A DNA stretch of 64,000 nt, from positions 8,352,501 through 8,416,500 of the forward strand of contig NC_074713.1 of the NCBI RefSeq assembly GCF_947242115.1, written 5' to 3'. Below are positions 34,936 to 47,045 of this stretch, in pieces (within the stretch, counting starts at the first letter, position 1; every line of letters begins with the position of its first letter). The notes under the pieces were generated by a model, which saw only the letters and a list, made by a program, of their open reading frames with translations, did not search any database and was not told the origin of the DNA. A program made the translations under genes and the position numbers. The stretch comes from Biomphalaria glabrata. Lineage: Eukaryota; Mollusca; Gastropoda; Planorbidae.

Positions 34936-35764
34936 GCAGTTCTCAACCTTTCAGCTCGGCGACCCCGTTTTAAAATTCCTCACTATACCGCGACCCCTGA
35001 ACAGTAAATTAGTATAAATTCCTCACTATACCGCGACCCCTGAACAGTAAATTAGTATAAGTACAAGTAACTGTGCACTTTCGCTAATGTTACAATATTA
35101 TAATTGTAGGTCTTATGTAAGTATTTGATTTCCATTGCCAAACCTTAATGTTGAATCATGAAACAATATGTTATGTTTCAATATGTCATATTCTTGAATT
35201 ATATTCTTTTCATCATCCAATGACACATAAATGAAATAATATCTTTATGACCTGCATTTATTGACCGTTCTATTTCTTAGTCACATCAGCCACATTTCAT
35301 TCACATGTGACGTTTTTCTGTATTTAGACTTGATAATGAGCAGGCTGTTATGCAAATAATGTATTATTGCAAATTGAAGGTGCAGCACAGACAAAGTGGG
35401 ACATGACTGCAAACACTTGATCCAGAATTGTGTAATTATAGAGAAATGTTTCGCTGCCTCTGTATTAATGAGTTCAATAAACTATTTGTCTCCTAAACAT
35501 CTTCGACTTTGACTTTCATTGAAGTTCTGGCAAGTGCAAATGGAATGTGAAATAAATGTGGAAAGTTTCATGTGTTAGCGAATGTTCTTTCACAAAATTA
35601 TCAATTGCACTTGATCCATGCAGTGACTTTTTTTTGTTTGCTTTTGTAATTTTAGTCAGACATTGTCCTCGTTATAACTATTATACGATGAATCACAAAC
35701 TGAGTTCCAATGACTTTTGGCGACTCATTCTGTTTAAATTTAGACCAACATACTACAATACTTG

Positions 35765-36007
35765 GAGGCGCGGTGGCTGAGCGGTAAAGCGCTTGGCTTC
35801 CGAACCGGGAACCGGGGTTCGAATCCTGGTGAAGACTGGGATTTTTAATTTCGGGATCTTCGGGCGCCTCTGAGTCCACCTGGTTGGTCGTTGTGCTGGC
35901 CACACCCTTGTTAACCGTAGTCCACAGAAACAGATGATCTTTACATCATCTGCCCTATAGTATAGATCACAAGGTCTGAAAGGGGGAACTTAGCTTTACT
36001 TTTTTTT
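35765..36007 (+). mobile_element. SINE family A, full-length copy with target duplication
   Basis: tRNA-derived head with A box TGGCTGAGCGGTAAAGCGC and B box GGTTCGAATCC, then GAAGACTGGGATTTTTAATT, a conserved body and a T-run at the 3' end. It is flanked by a 17-bp perfect duplication TACTACAATACTTGGAG (35751-35767 and 36008-36024), showing LINE-type insertion. At least five other copies occur in the window. Confidence 0.92.
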
Positions 36008-36283
36008 TACTACAATACTTGGAGCACCATCTTTGTCAAAATTATTTGACACTTTTCCAAACCTATTTGACACTTTTCCAAACATGAACCAATCCTCTTT
36101 AACACGTTCTGATAATGTTGTAGTCTTTTTAAGTGGATTGCAAACATCTTTAAATGGCCAACATTTGCCTAGCCATTCCTCTAAAATACTGCTAGCTATC
36201 AAAATGACATTACAATTATTTCGGCTCCATAGACTTAAGAAAACTTCGCCACACATGACAAACTGGAGTTGTTCAATTCCTGC

Positions 36284-36494
36284 TTAAACTAATGGGGGAG
36301 GCAGAAGAAACAGTGGTGCATGTCTTACAAGAATGACCAAGAGCTGCGGGCAGACAACTGAAATGGAACTTCAAGGAAGCTATGAGGCACTACGTTCAAC
36401 AAAGGAGTTTCTTACCAAAGCGCTACGGGAGGCCCACAGCAGAGTTACTTACCAGAGCACGATGGGAAGCCTTTGCTGCCCTGCTACGGTGCTA
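36284..36494 (+). mobile_element. LINE C-terminal fragment
   Basis: The plus strand reads LMGEAEETVVHVLQE, then a stop where relatives have Cys, then PRAAGRQLKWNFKEAMRHYV and ARWEAFAALLRCYH before a stop. The pattern EAEETVxHVLQECPR is typical of the C-terminal zinc-binding region of non-LTR retrotransposons. It lies within the hAT element. Confidence 0.55.
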
Positions 36495-37048
36495 CCATTA
36501 GGAGTTCGTCCAAGGTTCTTGTTGTCCAATACGTTATGCATTTCTATACAAAGTTTGCATATGAAAATTGAAATTTATGGATGCGCTGTTCAACCTTTTT
36601 TAAAACGTACATATTTGGTTCAGATATTACAAATTTTTACATGTTGTTTTGTTTTCATTTTATTTTTCTCTAGCACGTAATTTACTTATGGAGATCCTTA
36701 TACTTCACTAATAACTTCATAAGCTAGTGACTATTATAACCGACTCTTGACCTTACAGAAGACAGTCCAGACGTAACGATACGTTATACATTAATGCACA
36801 TTAACTTCAACTATTAAAGATATTTTTGCTGCGATAATTAAAATGCTTGAAATCAATTCTGATTCAGTTGTCTGCAACATCTATCCTCGAATAATAATAA
36901 AAATAGTAAATTTCAATGAAAAAGAAATTGGCATGTTACATGTTAGAATTGACCCAAAAAGTCCATATTTTCAATGGTCTGAAGCGACTCTTAACAAATT
37001 GTCAATCGACCCCCAAGGGGGTCGCGATCCACAGGCTGAGAACCCCTG

Positions 37049-37180
37049 GACTAGATGCCTGGGACTACAACTGTTTAGTTATACTAGATGTCCGGGCAGG
37101 TCTGGGCTACAACTGTTTAGTTAGACTAGATGTCTGGGACTACAACTGTTTAGTCAAACTAGATATCTGGAGCTATAACC
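37049..37180. repeat. 33-bp minisatellite, right part
   Basis: Three to four more copies of the CTGGGACTACAACTGTTTAG unit, more diverged, on the far side of the hAT insertion. Confidence 0.9.
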
Positions 37181-37622
37181 TCTACCTGTATCAACACCTA
37201 GACTCATATAGAGAAGAAGTAATGGAAGATTCTTTGTTTGTTTATATAGTATTATTTACCAACAATACAGTATTGTTGCTTTTAACATTCTCATAACATA
37301 ATTACAATCTTAAATAATTCTGCTAACAAAAATATTGTTACTACAAGAGTACATGAGTAGTTTGTTTACTTTAGTGATAGGAAATATTTTGTACTTCACT
37401 GATTAGATAAAACCAAAGTGCATTTTACGGTTATGAGTTAGTTCCCTTTATGTTTCTCTCAGTAACATAAAAATCCATGTATACAAACTGGTCAACTAGA
37501 ATAATTCTCTCATTTTAATAGGCTTTCTTATTCGATAGTGAACAAGTAAAATATAAAAAAATTATTTGAAAGAATTATATTGAATGCAATTGCATCAATT
37601 AAGCAATTTTTTAGATCTAGAC
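37181..37622. other. No gene recognised
   Basis: AT-rich sequence between the minisatellite and the next hAT element. Confidence 0.4.
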
Positions 37623-39136
37623 CAGTGGTTCCCAAACTTTTTTGTCTCGTAGACCCCTTGCCATGTTTTTAAGTTTTCGGTAGACCCCCAGCATTTTAGT
37701 GAAAATTCATTAACTTCAGATGTGCTTTTCTCACTGATTACTATGCGATATATATTTATTGATGACATTCAAAGCAAAATAAAGCAAAATAAAATGTAAC
37801 ATGCATTACAAGGAGTAACTAAACAACAACAACAACAACAACAAAAAAACGCCTATTGGTGGGCAGCTTTGATAATAAAATGTCAATCTTGGGCTTCAAT
37901 TTAGTTCGGGTTAACATTCTATCTTCTCGATTAGATGATGTCTGACTGATTTAAATTTGGAAAGTAAGAAAATTTATCATTGTCATTGTATGCTTCATTA
38001 ATTTAATCCTCTCATGAAACACTGAGAATGATGCCTTCGTGTTGATCAAATTTAGGTTATCACATTGTAGCTGCAAGCTAACCTCATTCAATTTATGAAA
38101 CAAGTTTGTGAAATAGACTATGTCCGATTCCCGTTTAATTTCTGTGTTTTAAAATAGGATCTTAGCAACCAAGAACTCAGAAAAAATAGTGTCAAAGATA
38201 ATCCTTTCGAAAACTATCATACTTCAGTGTGAAGGAGCAACTGATCAAAATTTCAGGCAAAAAGCAATTCTTTATGAATTTCTTGATTCATAACAAAAAT
38301 ATAATAATACCACTACATTATCAGGCGAGGTTAACTAGTCCAGCTTTTTAAAAAAGTAAATCGTAATAACACGATAACCATTCATTGTCCAAAACTCATT
38401 TCACCATTACACCTTTGAACTGTATTGTTGCTTAGAGGAATTTTTAATGATATCAGATATAGGATTGTGTAAAACAGATTGTAAAACCTCTTCAATGGTT
38501 GGCAAAGTCAATATTTTGCTTATAGTGTGCAGTTTTTTAGAGTTTGATATAAGCCTAAGTAAATATATTGTAAGACGCTCACAAACCTATACTCACACAT
38601 GATGTTTAATCAACATTTTTCTACTGTGGCTTAATTCTGAATTTAAAAGTTTTCAAAAGTATTTATTTCATGTTGACTTTTCTCGATGTTTCAGCTTCGA
38701 TGGTTTCGTAGCGACATAGCTTCAAACTTTGTTACATAAAAATAAAGAACAAATGCAATAGTTGTTCAACAAAGAAAGAATGAAGCCAAATTTTTAATAA
38801 CCAGCAATTTACGGTCAACATTTTATTTTATAGACTCGGCCATGTAAATTATTATTTTCATGTAGACAAAATTAAGGTATTTAAAATAAGACGTTAACAT
38901 TTTTAATTTAAAAAAATTAATTCCACTAACAGGGTTGAAATTCAAAGGATTAACTAAGGTACAAATCATGTGTGAACGTGTCAATTTCATGAATGGTCAT
39001 GCTTCAATGAGATCCGCCTTCGTAGACCCCCATTAACAGGCCATAGACCCCCAATTTATTTTTTTCACTTCCGTAGACCCCTTGGAAGTCCTCGTAGACC
39101 CCTGGGGGTCTATATAGACCACTTTGGGAATCACTG
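37623..39136 (-). mobile_element. hAT DNA transposon with decayed transposase
   Basis: 1514 bases with ends CAGTGGTTCCCAAACTTTTT and ACTTTGGGAATCACTG and flanks ATCTAGAC (37615-37622) and ATCCAGAC (39137-39144), an 8-bp duplication with one mismatch. The subterminal parts carry repeated CGTAGACCCC words. On the minus strand near 38000-38130 there is FTNLFHKLNEVSLQLQ, a signature of SCAND3/ZBED-like hAT transposases. The frame is broken. Confidence 0.85.
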
Positions 39137-39404
39137 ATCCAGACTAACTATTGAACTATAGTAAATTTGAGAAATGGAATTTTTTTTTCTACATATTTTC
39201 GTTTAGCAAAATGCTCAGTGCGATATGGTCTAAACTTTCTTACTAATAGTGTGATCAGTGCACTACTTTTATGGACCAGGAGGAAGTAAAATAGAAGATT
39301 TTATAGTCTATAATTAGTTAATAAATTTTAGCGACTGACCTGATTCGCTAGACTAGGCTTATCTCCCCTCGGCGTAGTACATTTCTATAATAAACGAAGT
39401 TAGT

Positions 39405-39560
39405 TACTATAAATCTTGTCACATGTAAAATATAAGTGCGACTGGTGTGAATGTACACTTTGGTTACTTATAGTTATAATGTTTTTTGTTTGGTGTAATG
39501 CACAAATTGTAAGACAAATTTCCATATGGACAATAAAGATTATTATTATTATTATTTTGT
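39405..39560 (+). mobile_element. LINE family D 3' end with ATT tail
   Basis: Plus-strand counterpart of 24562-24720: GGTGTGAATGTACACTTTGG, GTTTGGTGTAATGCACAAAT, TTGTAAGACAAATTTCC, AATAAAGATT and (ATT)n. Confidence 0.65.
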
Positions 39561-39690
39561 TTATTGATTTTATTGATTTATTTGAAAAGTTTCAACTTCA
39601 TCCTAGAATGGGAAGTGGGAGAAATAGCGTGTAAAGGATTCCACCTAGACAAACAGACGGAGTGAGTTAATTCAAGCTTTGTAAAAAAAA
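39561..39690 (+). repeat. Dispersed repeat A, copy 3
   Basis: Has GTTTCAACTTCATCCTAGAA, GTGGGAGAAATAGCGTG, CTAGACAAACAGACGGAG and AAGCTTTGTAAA in repeat A order; it abuts the LINE D tail. Confidence 0.6.
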
Positions 39691-40349
39691 AAACAACACA
39701 CTGGTCATGAAAGAGTCTGACATTGTGCTCTTCACCCAAAAGAATGTTTGTGATCTTCAGTTTTAAGAATATAAATTCAAAACACTTCCCACATTCCAGT
39801 GCAACACTTTTCAAAGAAACTATTATTTCTTTTACATGAATTCGTGAAGTAATAGAGAGGACATTTCAAAACCATTTCTATTTGTTAGATCTAGGCCTTA
39901 ATCGCAGTCCTATGACAGAGTTTATTCTCAAACGTATCAGTGCTAGATTTAGCTAGTGCCGGATTTAAGTATGTTGAGGCCCCGGGCAGGATTTTTATGG
40001 AGGCCCCTACAATTTTTCGAAAGCTTGACTAAAGATCCACATGTATTTATATCCCAAAGCATGCTGTTTTAGAGCGAAAACAATGTTTATTTTGTTCATT
40101 TGATCTCATTTTCCCTTTAAAAATATATAAAATGAATATTTTAGTTTTAGAAAAGGTATAGGCTCGCCCATTATAATGAGACTAGTTCACTAGCACTCCT
40201 CGTGTGTGACTTCATTTAGAATGCATTTTTTTAAGGCGTAACGTTATCCCATGTCACTGCATGGTAAATAGATGTTGTGAAATGATTTTCTATCGTCTGA
40301 CTTAATGAAGACTTCGTAGATCAGTGATTCTCAGCTTTGAAAGACTTAA
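39691..40349. other. No gene recognised
   Basis: AT-rich. A stretch GAGGCCCCGGGCAGG near 39977 resembles MITE ends seen elsewhere in the window, but no partner end was found. Confidence 0.35.
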
Positions 40350-40604
40350 ATCCCCTCTCAGACTATGCGATCTGTAGTAAATGTTTTCCTGTTTCTGTGG
40401 CCCATGATTAACGAGGGTGTCATGTGGCCAGCACAACGACCAACAGCCTTTACTTTCCCCTAACTAATGTCAGGTACCCATTACAGCTGGGTGGACTCAG
40501 AAGCTCATAACGAACCCGAAATTAAAATTCCCAGTCCAGGATTCGAACCAGGGAACCTCCGGTCTGGAAGCCAAGCGCTTTACCACTCATCCACCGCATC
40601 TGCT
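40350..40604 (-). mobile_element. SINE family A copy
   Basis: On the minus strand: A-box-like GGATGAGTGGTAAAGCGC, B-box-like GGTTCGAATCC, body with AATTTTAATTTCGGG and the 3' end. Flanked by AAAGACTT on both sides (about 40340 and 40607), a likely remnant of its target duplication. Confidence 0.85.
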
Positions 40605-41603
40605 AAAAAGACTTGATAACAACTAATGAACTAGTGATCTTGATAATAAACATTTTACTAGATCTATAACCGACTGACCTGACAGTTATTGTTGGTTTAT
40701 CTAATTGTTTACTAATTTAAAACAACAACAACAGATGTTTGACTTTCTTAATCCTTACGTGCTGACTAGACACTGCTCAGTCTTTGTCCTTGTTTAGCTT
40801 TGACCAGCGCTTCAAATTAGGATTTGGACATCATGAAGCTTGTTGTGGTATTGTGGGGCTCCCAGGGGGTCGACAGCGGACCATGTGAGAGAGACAGAGA
40901 GACAAACACAAAGAGACAGAGACAGGGAGACAAAGATATATATATAGAGAGACAGACAGACACATAGAGAGAGAGAGCGTTGATAGTGTTTTGTTTTGAT
41001 GATAAGTGTTAACTTTAAAATAATTAACCTTATGCGTTTGAAAAAAAAATGAATGTCATATGAATTCTGTTCTTTATTGTATATATGGAGGTAAATTCAT
41101 AACATAAATCTTTTTAGTGTATCTGGTACACAGAATACAGAAGTATTGATAAGCTAAGTATTTTAATAAACCATAGCGAAATTTTTGTGCACGTTTCATC
41201 AGCGTAGAGTTCAATTTGTTAGATCCTTATCTCTAGTTGGCAACACCTTTCTATGACTTTTTATTTAGAAATCTCTCCCAATCTTCCTCTTCATTTTCTT
41301 AAGCTTTTGTTTAGATTCTATAACATTTAACCGCTACCCACCCAGCTCGGCTTATAAGAAGAAGTAAATGTTTATTTAAAATTATGCAAAGAAAGAAATC
41401 GTATAATGTTTGCTACAATAGTGTTAGAGAGTGTTTGTGCGTTGTTTCTGATGTAGCCACAAGTAAATGAGAGCGGATGGTTTGGTTGTGTTGGGTGAAT
41501 AGATTCTGATGAAATCGCTAGGTGGTCGGTCGTAGTTCCAGTTAATTCAATTGGCGGGAAAGTGGAAGAAGGGAAAACAAGCAAGAGAGTTGAGACAGAA
41601 AAA
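40605..41603. other. No gene recognised
   Basis: Contains AG/AGAC-rich simple sequence at about 40888-40978. A 70-codon open frame at 41372-41584 (minus) shows no known motif. Confidence 0.4.
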
Positions 41604-41767
41604 ATGGGTATTTCTAGTGAGTTATATCTTGTTTAATTATCATTTCTTTTTGTCTTTCTACATATATCTATATTGACTTTGAAAGATGGGTATTTCTAGT
41701 GAGTTATATCTTGTTTAATTATCATTTCTTTTTGTCTTTCTACATATATCTATATTGACTTTGAAAG
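41604..41767. repeat. Perfect 82-bp tandem duplication
   Basis: Two copies of 82 bases starting ATGGGTATTTCTAGTGAG, identical by eye except possibly at the outer edges. A recent event. Confidence 0.95.
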
Positions 41768-42780
41768 ATGGGCATTTTCATTTGGAAAATCTATATTCAT
41801 TATTGTTTTAAAAGAAGCTTTTAAAAATTGTATTAAAAGTTCTACATTAAGAATACAATACGCCCTCACCGGTTTAGTGCATATACTCCAGCATACGCGT
41901 ATAACCCTCATAGGCATAACCCGCACACATTACAGAATAAGTAAAAACAAAATCGTACAACCCGCACCATTATATACCCCGCATGTGCAAATTAGCTTCG
42001 TTGCTGCTAACTTACTTGTCCACAGTTGATTACTGATATGCTAGAGATTCCCCGTCACACTGGTACTATTTGTTCTCCTGTGGTTTATAATGAGATGGTC
42101 ATAAAGCTTTCAGAATGTACATTTCACAACCGCACGGCCAACTATTGGAGGTATAATGACCTGCCGGTATGTCCATAGTTTCCGTTATGCTATGTCTGTG
42201 AGTAAAATAAACTTTGTAATCCTCGCTTCTTTGTATATCCCGCACCACTGCGACACCCATTTGGGAAAACTTGCATAACCCGCGGGTTATATGCTCGAAA
42301 AAAAAACCAACAACAACAACAAAACGGTTGCTGTTTGGAGCTAGAGACCAATGACCGAGCACCAACAACTATGTTTTAACTTTAACATTTTCTTCCTTCT
42401 TGTGAAGAGTTCCCCGACTTGAACCCCCTCTCCCTCGCTAATTTACCTTCTCGCCTATCTATTTTTTATGGCCATTACAAAAAAAAAAAAAGTAACGACG
42501 CTCTCAATAAGTGGTGTGGAAACAGAAGCGACGTAGATTGAGATACAGTTGACTAGTGGAGGGGTGAGCTACTATCAAACTATCATACAACAAGAGGGAG
42601 TGTGGCCGCCTCTGTTAATTCTCATGAAAGACAATATTTGTAATGCTAATGATGGTGAGGCATATTAAGCCAAAGAAATTGGAGTTTTAATCATTCTGTC
42701 ATAAAACAAACAAGAAATGACATCTTGCTGTATGTTTGAGGAGTGTACGTTTTTATTTTACAAAGTGTTGAGTTACTTTA
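41768..42780. other. No gene recognised
   Basis: Mixed sequence with short A-runs and a CAA run near 42308. No supported feature. Confidence 0.35.
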
Positions 42781-43070
42781 ATTTATCCTTTCTTTAATTT
42801 ACTTTTAATTTACCTTTTCTTATCTTTTAACTTACTTTTAATTTACCTTTTCTTATCTTTTAACTTACTTTTAATTTACCTTTTCTTATCTTTTAACTTA
42901 CTTTTAATTTACCTTTTCTTATCTTTGATTTTACCTTTAATTTACCTTTACTTTTCTTTTAATTTACCTTTAATTTACTTTTCTTTTAATTTACCTTTTC
43001 TTACCTATTAATTTAACTTTTCTAATCTTTTAATTTAACTCTTATTCATTTTACACTTTCCTTTCTTTAC
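42781..43070. repeat. 33-bp pyrimidine-rich minisatellite
   Basis: Degenerate units built from TTTAATTTACCTTTTCTTAT and CTTTTAACTTAC; the central copies repeat with a 33-bp period. Confidence 0.85.
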
Positions 43071-44020
43071 TTTTACATTTTCAACCTTCAACTGTTCCTA
43101 AAACAATGTTACAGTGTTACACAGGTAACACTACGAGTTTCTTCGGCTTTAAACGCGGAAACGCTGATGCAATCACCGTTGCAAACACGACACCTGTAGA
43201 TAGGTATTTCTTCAGATGTGTACCTTATGTATCTATTCTCTGACAAATCTTTTTTTTTTTTTAATTCCCTGTTTGACACTTGCCAATACTCGAGATAGGT
43301 CAAAGTTCGCAAAGTAGAGCTACCTTTTGAAGCTAACATAAAGTACGTCTTTCGGGTTCAGGACCTAAATTATTCGAGTACGACTTATATGTGAATGTTC
43401 AGACACACCTACAGACATTCCTACGTTGCGGAAATCAGAGCAACGCGTATACAGCGGTCCTCACTCTGTCCGCAAAAAAAAAACTTAGATATTGAGACAA
43501 AAACTTAGATCTCGCGTCACTGTGCAGAGAGTTGATTATTAATCCTAGTAAAAAAAAAATTACCATATTTTTATTACTCTTCAGGCAGTTTCCGTACCTT
43601 AAAAGAGCTGGAAGATACAAAAGCTGCTACTTTATACTTTAAAATAATTGCAAGTTTATCTAATATATATATAAAAGTTTGTTTAAAAAGACATTTGCTC
43701 CTTTGTTAAACTGATGACTTTTTATTAATGTCATTTATTTGCTCTTAATAACTAATAAAGGAAAAAAAACCTGGTTAAGCGACTGTATAAACCTACTCAG
43801 AGTAAAGATATAAACCTATAGATCCAGACTTAGAAGATGGTCTCTAGAGCCAGACTTAGAAGATGGTGCGTTAAATATTTCAAAAACGTCTGTTTATTTA
43901 TATAACTCTTGTATAATACATGCAGGAAAACCGGCTGACTTACGTGTGGGCAAGATACAGAATGCCTAGACTTCCAGACCAAATTTAATTTAATAATTTT
44001 ATTTTTGGAAAAATCATAAA
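43071..44020. other. No gene recognised
   Basis: No motif or repeat match; a short duplicate AGACTTAGAAGATGGT occurs near 43826 and 43852. Confidence 0.35.
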
Positions 44021-44024
44021 AGTC

Positions 44025-44135
44025 AAACCAGTGTGGACAATTAGGTAGTTATTCTTTCCCAAAGATATACATAAACTTTCATATTTCTAGGTAAATCGTT
44101 AGAGCCATTTTCGAGATCCTGTACAATATTTTTTT
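44025..44135 (-). repeat. Dispersed repeat F, copy 1
   Basis: In inverse orientation matches 61255-61360: shared ATCTCGAAAA, GATTTACCTAGAAAT and TTTGGGAAAG-like blocks. Function unknown. Confidence 0.5.
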
Positions 44136-44422
44136 TTTCTTCTGACCCGATGAAGAGTTAGCAAGCTGATTAGAAGAATTGTAAAAAATTGTATTAGCTT
44201 GTATCAGCTTGTATTAGCTTGTATTAGCTTGTATCAGCTTGCTCGTTGCTATGTAATTGGCAAAATAATCTCATTATTTTCTGTTTAGACCCCACGGACT
44301 AGCTGAACTTTAACCCTGCGTCCCAGTCACGAAGCAGCCATTACACGTATGGGCTCGTTTCGCGCAGGCCAATGATAGGGGCCCTCAGGGGGCTATTGGT
44401 TATTACTTTTAACAAGGCGTTC

Positions 44423-44673
44423 TGCTACACCGCTGCTGAGGCGCCTCCTCGCTGCTGTTATATTTTTGAACATTTTGCTACGCCGCTGCTGAGGCGCCTC
44501 CTCTCTGCTGTTATATTTTTGAAAGTTTTGCTACGTCGCTGCTGAGGCGCCTCCTCTCTGCTGTTATATTTTTGAACGTTTTGCTACGTCGCTGCTGAGG
44601 CGCCTCCTCTCTGCTGTTATATTTTTGAACGTTTTGCTACGCCGCTGCTGAGGCGCCTCCTCTCTGCTGTTAT
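44423..44673. repeat. 53-bp minisatellite
   Basis: Five copies of a unit starting GCTACGCCGCTGCTGAGGCG and ending GTTATATTTTTGAACGTTTT. Start points at 44423, 44477, 44530, 44583 and 44636 show the 53-54 base period. GC-rich half and AT-rich half alternate. Confidence 0.95.
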
Positions 44674-45094
44674 ATTAGACCCACACCTGTCCTTAGGGGC
44701 CAGTTATGCAGCGTGACCCATATGTGACGTATAACACACTTACACTTGCACGCTAATCTCAAATTAGTTTATAATTAATAAAAAAAAAAAAACAATAATT
44801 AGTTAATGTCGTTGATCGACATTCCATTTAGGCGTGGCACTCACACATCGGCGTAATCAGGCAATGTTCGAGGTGGGGGAATGGGGAGATGTGCAGGTGG
44901 TAGTCACATATTTCTAGAGTACTCATGTTTGAGAAAGATTTGATAATTTTTTTGTTGTGATTTTGGCCCTTTTCTTCCTAAAAGAGGGCCGCGAGCTAGA
45001 ATTTCGGTGAAGGATGGTACTTTAAATTAATGATAATTAGGAATTAATTAGGTACCCCTGAGACCACTCAGCTCTAACGTGTACTTAGTAGTAG
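44674..45094. other. No gene recognised
   Basis: Nothing supported in this stretch. Confidence 0.35.
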
Positions 45095-45098
45095 TTAA

Positions 45099-45193
45099 CC
45101 CTTTAAACGCGTGTGGTACTTTAGCCTCTAATCATCAGAATTGCAATTCCATTTTGTATACACTCATTGTATAACAGCTCAGCACTCTAAGGG
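45099..45193. mobile_element. Possible TTAA-flanked MITE
   Basis: 95 bases starting CCCTTTAAACGC and ending GCACTCTAAGGG, with TTAA on both sides (45095-45098 and 45194-45197). The inverted ends agree only in part, so this may be chance. Confidence 0.35.
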
Positions 45194-45459
45194 TTAAGGG
45201 AATTGGTTGTTGATGCGCTAATAACAAGACCCCACCGTTAATCTTGTCTTATAGTCACAGATAAGCTTTTATCAGCCTTAAGGAGCGTAGGTTTCAACAA
45301 AATAATGAAAAAAAAAACAACTTTTAAAACATGCAAAATATAAAACATACTTTTTTTAAAAACAAAGTTTATATTGAGTGAGGGTAGGCGGTTCACTCGC
45401 TGTCATATCTCTCTCAGTATTGCATGTTTTATCTCCCCATTTTCAATATAAAACAAAAT

Positions 45460-45610
45460 TAATTAATACCACTAATTGATGAACTTATTTGTTTGTTAAA
45501 TCGGTTCATGCGTTGTCACAATAATGGGAAGTGAGGGAGACAAAAAAGGTGTTAAAGAATCCACCCAGACAGACAGACAGACGGAGTGAGGTTATATAAG
45601 CTTTGTAAAT
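45460..45610 (+). repeat. Dispersed repeat A, copy 4
   Basis: Has AAAATTAATTAATACCACTA, AATAATGGGAAGTGAGGGAG, CCACCCAGACAGACAGACAG and AAGCTTTGTAAA. Confidence 0.6.
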
Positions 45611-45984
45611 TTACCCTTAAATACTCCGTATCCTAGATTGAGTTTCCGCCTTCAGTCGCTGAGCTGATCTCCTAGATGACCAGCGACCCTCTTCACCAAT
45701 AACGTATCGTTAGTTACACGGGAGGCGCTCATTACAACGTGTCATAGTACAGACAATAGTGTACTCTAACAATATCATTGAGGACACATGTCGCTTATTT
45801 CTTTTCTATAATAATTGTAATGAGTTCTGTGCGAGACCCCAGGCAGCTGCCTAGTTTGCCTCTGCCTGAGGCCGGCACTGCCATTGGTAACGCATGCAGA
45901 CAAGTAGCTCTAGTGTTATGTAGACTTTCTTTTTGGACTCATGAATTTGATCTGGGGCATGACTATCGTTTCGTTTAATGAAAT
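45611..45984. other. No gene recognised
   Basis: Unassigned apart from a short MITE-end-like block near 45857-45880. Confidence 0.35.
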
Positions 45985-46155
45985 AGATTTTCTGAATTCT
46001 CAACAAGTCTAGGTCGAATTATCCAGCTTCAGCATAACTGAGATTTTCTGAATTCTCAACAAGTCTAGGTCGAATTATCCAGCTTCAGCATAACTGAGAT
46101 TTTCTGAATTCTCAACAAGTCTTAGGTCGAATTATCCAGCTTCAGCATAACTGAG
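45985..46155. repeat. 56-bp tandem triplication
   Basis: Three nearly identical units starting AGATTTTCTGAATTCTCAAC at 45985, 46041 and 46097. Confidence 0.95.
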
Positions 46156-46732
46156 CAAGCCATCTACACACGACGACTTTATCTAAAGCAAACACAGATT
46201 ATGATTAAATCTACATTGAACCTTTTACGATTCGCTATTTGTATCATGACAGTGAACAGAACAAAGATGAAATAAACTTGGGTTCTCTTGGGTTTAAATT
46301 TTGACATCACGGAACAGCGTTGATCGTCATACTTTTATATAGTTCCTGGTTGTAAAACACGAAGATCTGGGTTGGAACTCAGCCACTGCCATCCCTTCGC
46401 CTGATGGTCTGTGTGTGTACTGTGCTAAGTTTGACTTCAGTGCTTTAAGCAATTATTACACAGCTTCTATATCCATTTTTTTCCTTCCTTGTGCTGAAGG
46501 TATTTTTAAAGTACTTTTTTTGTTACTGTGTGAAAGATTTTTAAAATTGACTTATCCTGTTTTTTTTTTTTTGTTAATGCATTCGTATTTGTTTATACCT
46601 CTGTGTCAAGGTCACGTCTGATAACTCACACTTAACAACGAGATGAACTTGACACGCGCAAAGTAGGCTTTGTTATCATCCTTGTGATGTTTAGTTTTAT
46701 GTGTAGTCGAACTGTAACTATCTATGTGTTTC
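46156..46732. other. No gene recognised
   Basis: Nothing supported; a 68-codon open frame (46415-46621, plus) is T-rich and Phe/Leu-heavy without a motif. Confidence 0.35.
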
Positions 46733-47045
46733 ATGAGGCCTTTGTGTTTCTATAGTGTAGGTCATGTCTTGTACTTGGGGGAGACACTCCAGCCTCTGTA
46801 CCTTTAAGGATTATCCATTTATGTCGCTATGGCGTTCTCGAGGATTTAAGTTTCGGATTGTTGAATCAGAAACTTGTTAACAGTGTTCCATGAGGCCTTT
46901 GTGTTTCTATAGTGTAGGTCTTGTCTTGTACTTGGGGGAGACACTCCAACCTTTGTACCTTTAAGGATTATCCATTTATGGCGCTATGGAGTTCTCGCGG
47001 ATTTAAGTTTCGGATTGTTGAATCAGAAACTTGTTAACAGTGGAG
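46733..47045. repeat. 157-bp tandem duplication
   Basis: Two copies starting ATGAGGCCTTTGTGTTTCTA at 46733 and 46890, differing at a handful of bases. Confidence 0.95.

Larger units (their letters stand above)
34936..37048. mobile_element. hAT-type transposon inserted in a minisatellite
   Basis: About 2.1 kb with ends GCAGTTCTCAACCTTTC and AGGCTGAGAACCCCTG, flanked by GACTAGAC (34928-34935) and GACTAGAT (37049-37056), which are minisatellite units on both sides. The right end is the inverse of the MITE at 25562-25758. It contains a tandem duplicate of 41-46 bases near 34974-35058, a SINE at 35765-36007 and a LINE C-terminal fragment. No transposase frame was recognised. Confidence 0.8.

Noticed and set aside
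34363-35007. 214-codon frame with 11-residue WDYNCLVRL repeats
   Set aside because: By-product of the 33-bp minisatellite; it runs straight into the hAT element.
35765-35840. tRNA gene-like A and B boxes
   Set aside because: Part of SINE A, with no closed acceptor stem; the same head recurs in several dispersed copies.
45099-45193. Strong claim of a second TTAA MITE family
   Set aside because: Only the first five bases of the inverted ends agree well, so it is kept as a low-confidence feature only.
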